Origin: Ganoderma boninense
Lineage: Eukaryota; Basidiomycota; Agaricomycetes; Polyporales; Polyporaceae
Length of the DNA: 64,000 bases
Reading direction: 5' to 3'
Assembly (NCBI GenBank): GCA_002900995.3
Contig: CM035305.1
Span: forward strand, 3,456,467 to 3,520,466
Position 1 is the first letter of the stretch. Every line of letters begins with the position of its first letter. The position numbers were made by a program, and so were the translations under genes. The notes under the pieces were generated by a model. It had not been told where the DNA came from. It saw only the letters and a program-made list of their open reading frames with translations, and ran no database searches. This document shows positions 51,956 through 62,196 of this stretch, in pieces.

Positions 51956-54900
51956 TTACACCTGGTACCACCGCCTCCCGCTCTCACTCCCTGCATCCGA
52001 CAGGAACCAGAACGTGAACTTCTCTTCCCGCTCGTCCGGAAGTGCGCCCCCGAACGCGTCGCCTTGGTCCACATGCGCCGTATCCACGCGCGAGGCGATG
52101 TATCCCGCGTCGAGTAGTGCCTGCAGCAACTCGCCCACTTCTTGCCGATCGTACGCAGATCGCAGCCTCCACCGGATCTCTGCCTGTGGATGTCCGGAAT
52201 CAACCCGCGCAAACGAAGGCGAAGGTAAACGAGCCGACGTGGAAGTATTAGCCCTGGGAATGTGCAAGGGATAGAGATGCACCGCACCTGAGAAACACCC
52301 GGGTGAAGAAGAACGAGGCCCAGGACCGCACGCAACGCAGATTCCCACATGTCTGTCAATTTCCGCCCGTAGATGTCCAGCCACCGGCGGGGGAAGACCA
52401 TCGACTTCTGCATGGGCTCGGAGGTCGACTCGGGCTCGTCTTCTTGGCTGTCAAAGATGGTCACGGTCCACTTCCGGATGCAGGCGGACGCCACAAGGAC
52501 GATGACAGTGTATCCCGTCCAGTGCGCGAGAGGGATAGGTCCCTTCCGACATGCGTTGAATGACCGAGGACAGCATGTTTTCTTGGACGAACCCTAACTG
52601 TGCCTGTATTGCACCCATCAGCGCTATATCTCAAGCCGTTGTCCAGCGCTATCGTTTCTAGCAACTCACGCATATATCCCCCTTCGCGAGACCCGCGGAC
52701 CAGCTTTCTCTAGGACATCCAGGATGTGGTCGACGACATCACGTTCCTCTGCGTTCAGCTCCCGCAAGAGAGATTCCCGGGCGTGTTGGAGGCAGCCTTG
52801 GCAGTCTATCACGCCTTCTGACGTCCGTCGACAGAAGGCAACTTTCCCATCTGCCAACTTGCCGTGTTCGAGGGAGAGCGATGGTTGATCGATATCCACA
52901 TCCATTCCCGCGTTTATGCCCGAAGCCTCTGGGCGGGCTTCTTGGGGAGATCGCGGTCGGGATGGCCGGGAGAGGTCCACGTACCGCACACGGACGGCGG
53001 TCTCAATATCGTCGTCATCTGTCCAACACGGAATGGAGAGTCAGCCTGAATTGAATGGAAAACGTGACGGGCAATATGATGAGCGGATGTACCTGCTTTC
53101 TTGCTATTCCAGTCAATAATAGAGCGCATAGACTGGGGATGCGATGTGTCGACGTCAAACCGGACCTGGAGACCTCATCATCATCACAGACTGCAGACAG
53201 GCACCGGACATTCTCTAGATGGACGTAGAACCACGATCTACCTTGTTTTCAGACGCGAGTTCGAGGAGGAATGCAGTATCGCCGTCTGTTGCCAGTAGAG
53301 GCCATTCCTGCCATGGCTCCGTCTCTGGACCGGGAAGCAGCGTCAGTATCATCCCGTTGCTGCTGCTGCTGTTGGACAATGAGATCCTCCAGCGCAGAGG
53401 CATCTTGAAAGAGCTCTCTGTGCAGCTGGCCGCCGAGCGAATTGGAGTTGCTGACGGGTATTGTGTAGTCAGCGCCGGGTTTCTGACGGGTAACTCGGCG
53501 TGCCACGATGGTGAGGGACGGTTACGTACTTGTCTGATATCTTAAGTATTCGCCCTGGCTTGATCTTTGTTGGGTCTCGAATGGTCCTAGCCAACACGCC
53601 GCGATTTAGCAGTTCAGTCGTGGTAAGGCGCACAGGTTCCTCCCCGACGCCCTTGAGGAGCCGAGATGCTACATCCGCGTCGTAGGTCTCGTTCGGGTTA
53701 CCCAGGGTTATCTGCAAATGATGTTAGGTCGATTGCCCCATGGAGTTGCAAGGACGCTCACCTTGACTGCCGCATCAGCCACATACAGCCAATCCAAGTC
53801 GTACGCGGGTATGGGTGGCATCTCGCCGACCTCCGTGGTAATCGCGCGATGTGCGAATTGCTTCTCGCGGGCTTCCTCCGCAACTACGCTCCACATGAAG
53901 TCCCACTGTGGCGCGATCGAGGCTTTTCTCGACGACCTCAAAGTGTTCTTGGATCTCCTCGAGGGTTCCTGGCAGCTCGACCTTCTGGCTGTCTTGCACC
54001 TCGACGAACCCTACGCGACTAATAGAGAACACGAGGAACGTCAGCAATCACCGGCGGACAGCTCGCGGGAAAGTAGGACACACATTGCATTCTTGTCAAT
54101 ATGCTTGCGGAGGAATTTGACGTGCGTTGCTAGGCTGAAATTGGTCGCGCTCTCCGGGTCTGGATCGGGCAGGACCTCGGTGCCTCGGTGCTGTACCCAT
54201 AGTTCATACCATTTGTCTTCGAGACGGGAGAGATACGTCTCCGTGCCTGCAACCTCCTTGAGATGTACGAGGCGCTGCCTAACGGAATTTCGAGGGACGG
54301 CAGGGAATATTTGTTCCATGGCGCCCCAGTCCAAGCGAGTAGGTCCACGACACCGAGCCTTGATAATGGCAGATGCATCTCGTACGAGCTCGTCATAATC
54401 CCGATTCCAAAGGAATCGATGTCGTCGAGGGGCCTTGACGTCGGTCTCGCCTAGTCACTGCATCAGCCAGACATCCAACAGAGAATGTATAGTACCCACC
54501 TGTGTCTTTCTCTTTCCCTTTCCTAGTCTTCTTCCCAGTCCGCGCGTCCTGAGACACTCTCGGACCCTGCGAGGCGATGAGTTCGTCGACGTCCTTCTCC
54601 TGCAGACTGGATGGGGCCGGTGCTGGCAACGCCGGTTTAGCCACAGGCATGGGTGTGAACAGCGGCGCACGCGCTGTCGAAAGAAGCTTCTCCGCCACCA
54701 AATCTGCCTCCTTGATGGCCTCTAGGATACGTGCCTCCCACTTCTCGCTCGCCTTCGCATTGCTTTGCATGAATTTGCCCCTGACCCTATGAATCCGTTG
54801 TGCCGCGGACTGCCTGAGCTCTCCAGGATGTATGCGCCGGACCATGTCATCCCATTCGCGTTCGCGCTGTTCCTTCGCTTCGGCGGCACGACGAGACACT

Positions 54901-57900
54901 ACTGCACTAGCATCCTCGTCCGCACTGGCTTTGCGCTTGCCCTTTGATGTAGACTGCTTAAGTTTCTTGAGGTCGCGCAAATGCTTCTTCCGCGCCTTCT
55001 CGAACCAGCTCACAACAACCTCTTTGGAGGCGCTGACTACCCAGGAGAGGCGATCCAGCTGCGCTTCACGCCTAGCTGCGTCGTCATCTTCTAGCGGGGT
55101 GTTTCCTGAGGCAGGATCGATATACCGACGCAGATACTCGGTCTGATAAAACGACAGGCTGTAGACGGTGCTCCAGGAAATAGTACGCCTGAGAGTCTTC
55201 CCCGCCGTGGTGACTTCTTCGCTGGCTGATCCTGTCGGCGCAGGCGTTGCCCCTAAGGACCTCCTGAGCATAAGCCACATCGACACAGACCTTCTCAAGA
55301 TCACTCCAGAACAAGGCAACCTGTTGACCCGTAGATAGCGTAACTGTCTTCCACACGGGAGGCAGACCATCCCCGACCGCCCAAAGCCGGATGGGGGCGG
55401 CATCGTGGAATCGCCAGTACAGAGGGGCGACTGCGGGAGTGTAGGGTCCTGGGGCGGCGGCATCGAATGCTGCAGGATGCTCCCCATTGTCTGTGCATAT
55501 GAATTCCGGAGTGGCTGACTCTGCAGGCACAAGAGGCGTAACAAGGCCAAGGATTTGTAGGAGGTCCAGGAGGGAGAGTATCCGGGCACGAGACTTCGCT
55601 TGCGCGGGTGCAAGCGCGGCTCGAAGGAGAGTCGCTGACCGCGCCCATCGGAGTGTCCCGCCCCGAAGGTGAATGGAGGAGCGCTGTTAGTTCTTGATCA
55701 GGTTGAAGAACCGCGACAAGGGAACAGTAGGTGGAGATAGGTATGTCCGTGAAGTAGTACGAGGTGTGGATAATCCTGTGCTGCTTGGAGACAACTTGCG
55801 CGGATGTTGCATCCTTTTCAAACAGTCCAACAGTGGCCATATGGAGAGTGCGAGCCCTCGCGGCCTTCCCAACAGTATACCCGTAAAGCTGCGCCACAGT
55901 GTTCTTCTCGGTAAGAAGAGCATTGTGGATGACCTTGTCGTCCTGTTGGAACAGAGTTGCCGTGTCGGCGAGTTTAATCTCCCGCACCTCTCTAATCATT
56001 CGTTCAGTGTCCTGCGAGGGGCGAGCACGATCTGGTGGTTTCGTCCGGCCCCTACCGTAGTCGACAGGCTCGTCTAGGGTCTTCATATTAGCAGCGCTGG
56101 GGATTGGTGGTAGGGAACTGATATGTTGACTGAGCTCGGCGAGGAAGACGTTCAGAGCGTCGGAAGAGGTCTCGGGGAGGTACGCGATGCGGGCCATACG
56201 AGTCATTCCCGTAAGTGTGAGCACTGACGTCGTGAGGAGCTTGACTTTGCCCTTCGACTCGAGGTCCCTGAGCGTCGCCTCCAGCGTCCTCTTATCGATC
56301 CGCGACCCGATAGGGATACTCGTCGGTTCGCCAGCTTTGATGAGCTTCTCTACTAAGGCCGCATGTGCATCGTAGATCTCCTTGGTACTAGTGTTCAGAA
56401 TCCCATCGGTATCGGCGAGGAGCCTCAGGATTTCATTCTCTCTGCGGGCTTGGGATATGTTGCCCCTTGAACGGAATTTGTTGTTGTCACCGGCCTTTGA
56501 CCGCTTAGCAGAAGGCGTTTCGGAGGCTGTGTCCGGTTGGTCGCGCTTTTGAAGGGTGCTTGGACCCGCTTCGGGGAACTCCGGTGGAGGTGTCTAGAAA
56601 CAGCATAAGCAATAAACCAACCACGAAATATGATACACAAACCATCGCTATCAATGAATGTCCCTGCACCTGTGCGAGGCGTGACAAGTCGTCCCCTCCC
56701 AGGAGGGCGGGATCGATGGGAATGTCGGGCTGAGCGGCAGTAGTCTGGGAGCATCGTGCGGAAAGACATCTCTTGGGCAGCAAGCTGGGCCGTATCCTTG
56801 GTCGACAATTGGAAGGAACTAGGCTTATCGACTTCTGTTGACCTAGCCTGATCATGACCTTCCTCGTGAACTGCAGCGGCACTCGTGGAAGGGCGCTGTC
56901 GTCGCAAATTTCTCTTTGGAGAGGGTGCTGCGTCGATCTGCTTACGAGCCTTCGGTGTCCTCGCGGAGCGTCGAAGACCGCTACTAGGCCCTTCCACGAA
57001 GGTATCTTGCGAAACCGGTGTCCGGTTGAGGATCCTCCAGACCAGGTTCGGGCTTAGAGCTTCCCTCTTCTGCGCATCTCGTCGTTTCAGCGATGGAGGA
57101 TATAGGGGCCGGCGAAGGAGGTAGAGAGGACAAAGGGGATGAAGCACGGTGCTGGGACATCAGCACATCCTCTATCGTCGAGGGGACAGGCGGAACATTC
57201 TCCTGCCCCTCAGGAGGAACGGGAATTTCATCAGGGAGAGCGTTTACTACGGGTTCGCGGATCTTCCGTGGCCGTCCACGCTTCTTCGGTGCCGCAGCAA
57301 CGGATACACTGTCCTGTTGCTTAGACGAAGGTCCAGGAGGGGCGCTAACATGTTCTTCAGGATCTAACACTTTCTTCTTGGGAGGCCGTCCTCTCTTCTT
57401 GGGTGTCGATGCTGCTTGTGAAGGGCCAGCTTCTGAGATAATATTTGCCACAGGGTTCTTCGGTGGTCGACCGCGCTTCTTCTTGGGAGGAGGTTCTGTA
57501 GTACCGTCTTCGCCTTCATCCTCCTCCCTCTTCCGCTTCTTGCCTTTCTTCGACGGCGTTACCATAGCTTCTGCGTCCTCGCCTAGAACTTGTGACTTCC
57601 TCGGCCTTCCCCTCTTGACGGACCCATCGGGTAGAATGGGGTTCGTGTATTTTTTCTTCCCTTTGGCCTTCGCTGACGGGCCGCTCCCCTTCGAGGTGCC
57701 CATCTCGCGCACATGGCGGTCGAGCTCGTCGTCGTCCTCATAGAACATATCCGGGTCGACATGCAAGAAGGCCCCCACGGAGGACATATCAGTGTCACGA
57801 TACCGCTGGTCCTCGAACTTCTCTCGCTCGGCGAGCGCAAGGTAGTGCGCAACGGTGTAGTACTTATACCGCCGCTCGCGCCCGTGCGTCTCAGCGAGTT

Positions 57901-59710
57901 GGGCGATGCCGAGGTCGGCAAGGTGCGCAGGCGGGGGATCCTTCTCGAGGCGATTGAGAAGAAGGTCAATGGTACGCTTGTCGAAGTCGCCCAGTGCGGC
58001 AGAGAGCTCGTTGAGTGTCATACCCGTCGTCCCGGCTTCTGCGAGGCAGTCGATCACTTGCTTGTGCAGCGAGATATTGGTTTTCAGCCTAGTGTCCTCT
58101 TCGACTAGGACATTTTCGACCTCTTCGGTCCAGATAAGCTTCTAGTGCATGCCGAAAGGAGTTGCGTGTAGAACTTGCCTTCGACATCGTCGTCCTCCAT
58201 GGGAACCACTTCGTCTTGCCCTTGCAACGGGACCATCCTCCTTGAGCAGACGAATACACGGAACCTTCTTGTCAGGGAAGCGTTTTCTGTTGGCGTGTGG
58301 CACATTGACTTTCTCGATGAAGCCCTGGTCCATGAGTTCCCGAAGACGGGATCGGAAAAACCGCCGCTCTGTCCTAGTTGGATTCACGAAACCCTGTGAC
58401 AAACAGCTCTCAGCCTTAAGTCCACCGTTTACGCATATGAGACTTACAATTTTGAGCATGAGGTTGTTCGAAGTATGCATATTATGCGGGCACGCCTTCA
58501 GAAGCTTCGTCAGCCGCGACTTCAGCACCGGCATGCTGGACAGGTGGCGCGAGTCGATGGGATCGAAGTGGACTGGGGTGAACGGCTTTGTCTCCTCCTC
58601 GTCATCTTCCTCTTCTGAGTCCCCGTCCTCATCCTTCGCTTGGGCCTCGGATACTGCCTTCTTCTCCTCTGCCACGACCTGCTGCCAGATAGGACTCCGT
58701 TCGTAGAAGTACTTGTGCACAGCAATGTTGGTGCTGATGCCTGGCTGTCTGAGCTTCACCCTGATAAAAATTCTGGTGTCAGAAAAGCGATTGCGGGCTC
58801 TACGGTGCAAGGATGCCATACACGAGGTCAAGGTCGACGAGCTGTTTGATGATGTAGAAGCACGTCTTCTGGTCGTACCCAGACTGCTTGCCAAGGTCGA
58901 GGACGCTTACCCCACGCTCTCTTCCCCTAGTGATGATTTGCAGTCCGGTGTAAATCATAGGTGTCAACTTGGAGGGCTATATATGCGCAAAAATATTTCA
59001 GACCCGACCGACCCTGGGTGCAAGCAATCGAGCCTACCCGTATATGCGACCCCGTCAGCGCAGCAAAAGTCGTCTCCGGATCAACAGCGACCCGCAGCGA
59101 CTCCCCATACTGTTCTCTGAGATCCTCAAGCGAGCGAATCGCAGCATCGTCGACAATGTTCAACCCTGTGGCTGGGGCAGAGTCCTCCGCCGTGGTGTCC
59201 TCGCCCTTTGCCTTCGCCTTCTTGCTGGCGCCGGCTTGTGGAGCGATGTAGACGTCCGCCGAGCTCCCGGCGGGCAGGGTTCCAACGCGAATACCAGGCT
59301 GCTGTACGATCACGGACCAGACGAAGGCGCAGAAGGCGTCGTCGACGTTCTGGCCCTCCACACGACCTGAGGACGGCGATGACGACAATGGCGACGCCGA
59401 ATAGAAGTCGGAGATGAAGTCCCTCAGGCGAGAGACGTCGCAACCTGCGCATATATCCACCCATGAGTTCCAGTTCTCTGCACAAAAGTTCCGTGGGGAG
59501 GGAGTCGGGAGAAACGGGGGAGTCGGCAAGCCACATCAAAAAGAGACCTGGTGAGGGTTCGAACCCCTCGACAAGCATGCCTTTGCCCTCCCGCCGCGCG
59601 CCTCGAGGCCCGACGCGATCACATGGATGGATCAGAAAAAATCGCGTCCGCTCACCCAAATCTCCGTCAAACGAGAGCTCACGCAGGCAGTGGCGGACGA
59701 CGTCGTCCAT
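51956..59710 (-). CDS. TFIIIC B-block-binding subunit (Tfc3/TFC-alpha type) with AT-hook array
   Basis: The largest subunit of TFIIIC, which recognises the B box of tRNA genes and recruits Pol III. Exon 1 (59710-59656) reads MDDVVRHCLRELSFDGDLG and joins GCDVSRLRDFISDFYS over intron 1 (59445-59655). Next come DDAFCAFVWSVIVQQPG, the B-block winged helix (GVSVLDLGKQSGYDQKTCFYIIKQLVDLDL), and a second helix-turn region (FVNPTRTERRFFRSRLRELMDQGFIEKV). Four AT hooks (RGRP cores) follow at about 57263-57616, then long helical parts (ISSLPPIPS, RARILSLLDLLQILGLVTPL). The C-terminal extended winged helix (VFPRRWLDIYGRK, LHPGVSQAEIRWRL) ends at 51956. Probable single-base extra insertions lie near 52540, 55250 and 57020, and possibly near 56740. 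Confidence 0.88.
59445..59655 (-). other. Long intron 1 (211 nt) of the TFIIIC subunit gene
   Basis: The donor reads GTGAGC after GATTTGG, and the acceptor reads GCGCAG before GTTGCGAC. The join restores the family sequence DGDLGCDVSRL. At 211 nt it is three to four times the usual intron length in this window, and it contains a B-box-like palindrome. Confidence 0.8.
59553..59569. promoter_or_regulatory. B-box/T-arm-like palindrome inside TFIIIC intron 1
   Basis: The 17 bases GAGGG-TTCGAAC-CCCTC form a perfect 5-bp stem with a 7-base T-loop sequence. They contain GGTTCGAACCC, a close match to the Pol III B-box consensus (GGTTCGANNCC). Because the core is palindromic it matches on both strands. 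No acceptor stem, anticodon arm or A box is found at tRNA spacing, so it is not a tRNA gene. An extra-TFIIIC (ETC) binding site is possible. Confidence 0.45.
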
Positions 59711-60538
59711 ATCGTATTCTGGGAGACCCCTGACGACGGAGAACCTGAAGCTTTTCAGCACAAACTTTTCCAAATATCCCGTGCAAGAACGGAGGTCATA
59801 CCGTCAGTATTGTCAGGTTCGTTTATTCAGGAGATAAGAAGAGCAAGAAGACGAGTACAACCGAGCTGTGTGTGAGTTAGTCGAGACCAACGCGGAGAAT
59901 GAGCGTCGGCGCGTTTAGCGATTACGCCACAGCGACGTCCCCAGCCTGTTTCCTAATTGGGAAATATCCGGGTAGCGCCGGACTCCGGCATCCGACATCC
60001 CTGACTTCCGCATTCCTTGCCACAACGCGAGGCAGTCCTCCATAAGACAAACGTCACGATTTCTTTTTCGCCTATGACATTGCTCAACATCTCCGAAAAT
60101 AACAGAGCGGCGGGGTAGTGGAAGGGTGAGGTCGGCGGAGTGGAGGGAGAAAGGGGGTGAAGTAGGACAAACTGCGGGTAGGGTAAAGTACGAGCTCGGC
60201 ATCTATGAAGGGGGCTCGTAGAATGTGTGGGGCGCGGGAAGGGATCATGAAAGTAGGTGGGGGAGTAGAGTACAATGAACGTATCATAATATCATGATGT
60301 ATAATCCCGCCTCCGGGACGACAATGCGCCATGTTTTTGACAGTGGGGGGGTTGGTCGGCGGTCTATTATCTACAAACGTCCTCGAACCCGTCTATAACC
60401 GCGCACGCAGAGGGCACACGCACAGACAATCTCCACCAAATACCCATAAGACGAAAAATAATCCAGGACCGGAACCCGAGAGGAAGAGCAACAGAAGCAA
60501 AGGGTAGGGTCCGGGCACGGCGCGAGGAAGGAATCCGG
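59711..60538. other. Intergenic, TFIIIC-subunit promoter and UPS2-like 3' flank
   Basis: No gene recognised. It contains G/A-rich purine tracts near 60115-60260. Short frames show no motif. Confidence 0.5.
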
Positions 60539-61279
60539 TTATGCCGACTGGCCTTGTTGCTGTTCGTGATTCTCCCATAGTTGTCGCAAGACGTCCGAGA
60601 AGCCGAGCTTTCCGAGCTGTGCGTTCTGCTCGAACCGCTGGACGAGGAAGTTCTCGAGCTTGTCCGACGCGGCTCGCCAGAGGTTTACGCGAGACTGAAT
60701 CTCGGCTGTCTGGTGGAAGGTCGTCTTGTTCTGTGACGCGGGAGAGTAGCGGATGCTCTCGTAGCACGTCGCGAACTGCGAGAGGGAGAGGTTGACGGAA
60801 GTGATGGTCGCCGTTTGTGCTGAAGGGTCGATGAAGGAGACTTCGCGCACAAACGCATCTTCTGAGCCGCCGAACAACTACGGACGTGAAACGGCAGGTA
60901 GGGGTTACGAAGTTTGGTTAGGGACGGAGGAGTCATGCAAGGGTGCAAATGATGCGTACCTTCACTATCCATGCCGGTGCCTTCTGCTTGCACCCCAATA
61001 TCCGTTCCGTGCGAACAATGCCAGTGTTTGGGTCAACGGAGCGGTCCACGACGTCGATGGTTACTACATGGGTGCAGTGCTGATTGGGATACTTGTGCCA
61101 CATCCCGATGACGACGTGCGACCATGGATGACTGTGCCAGTAATGCAGCAAGGAGCACAAATAGGCGAGCGACGACGAACGGCAAGGGGGTGAGTGAGAG
61201 AGGACTGTCAGCAACGAGCCCTATGCACATGAAGAAGCTCTACTCACTCATAGTTAAAGAACTGGGAGAAGTAATGCAT
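60539..61279 (-). CDS. PRELI-domain mitochondrial lipid-transfer protein, UPS2/SLMO-like
   Basis: UPS2-type proteins move phosphatidylserine in the mitochondrial intermembrane space with Mdm35. The start at 61279 gives MHYFSQFFNYE, spliced to SWSHVVIGMWHKYPNQHCTH and VVTIDVVDRSVDPNTGIVRTERILGCKQKAPAWIVK, then LFGGSEDAFVREVSFIDPSAQTATITSVNLSLSQF and a helical tail ending at 60539. The features VDPNTG-R-ERIL and the SVNLS strand resemble UPS2/Slowmo rather than UPS1. Two introns are visible, near 61200-61245 and 60877-60960. It is a paralogue of the gene at 36693, same strand, 23 kb away. Confidence 0.88.
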
Positions 61280-62196
61280 TTCGTGAATAAGCTGAAGTTG
61301 AGGGGCGTCTAGGGGGTAGGTTGGTGTCGAAAGAGACAGATTCTAGGCAATCGTAGAGGCGGTTGGCGGCCTTGAGAGGCGGACGAGGCTTGAGGGTTGA
61401 AGACGAAGGAAGGGAGATGGTGAGGGTCAGGCGGAGAGGCGAAACCGCGCACACGACGACGGCTGGCAGTGGGGGCGGTGGGACCCAATCAGGCGCCGTC
61501 CTGAGCTGGAGTGTGATAAAATTGTCAGCCGCCCAAGCGACCCACCCTGACCCACCCCCGTTCCGGACCCCGCCGATCCCCGCACCGATTGCTTCTCTCG
61601 GTCGGTTTGGTTCCGATGACGTCGAGACGCGGGGTCGCCTTCTCCTCTTTTGGACATCCCCGCCCTTTCGAGAAAGCTTATCCGACTTCCATTCAGCATA
61701 GTCCTTACAGCATACTTGAATGAATACAGCCCTTCAAGCTCTGTCGTATCGCGCATACAGTCTCGGGAATATGACGGACGGATTCAGAACATACTTGTAT
61801 GCTCAGGATATCTGTCGGAATGCCTCCTCATGATCAGCCAGGATCAGCCTCAAGCTAATCAAGGGTACCCACCAGGTCACCCAGCACAAGCCTGTGAGTG
61901 CGTACTTATATGCATAGTAAGTGCCTGAGGAGAGGAAGGCTTAGCGTTGAGACCATCATGTCAACACCAATCTTCCGTGTACGTGACACTGACAGACTCC
62001 AAGAATCCGGGGCGATGGGATTCGTGACACAACATGCATACATGCACAATAGTCCGACGAGTTAGAGAGCTGCAAGGGGGAGTGATTGAGGGTGACTGTG
62101 AAGCAATTAGCACCATTCCACGCTCGGAATATTCGCCTGAGATTACGCGAAGAGCGTGAACAGGCACACTCCATTGTGCAGCAAATAAAAAACGCT
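61280..62196. other. Intergenic, UPS2-like promoter and ABC transporter 3' flank
   Basis: No gene recognised. A C-rich stretch lies near 61540-61590. Confidence 0.5.

Noticed and set aside
59520..59590. Possible complete tRNA gene around the GGTTCGAACCC motif
   Set aside because: Only the T-arm is present; no acceptor stem partner, D-arm or anticodon arm at tRNA spacing on either strand.
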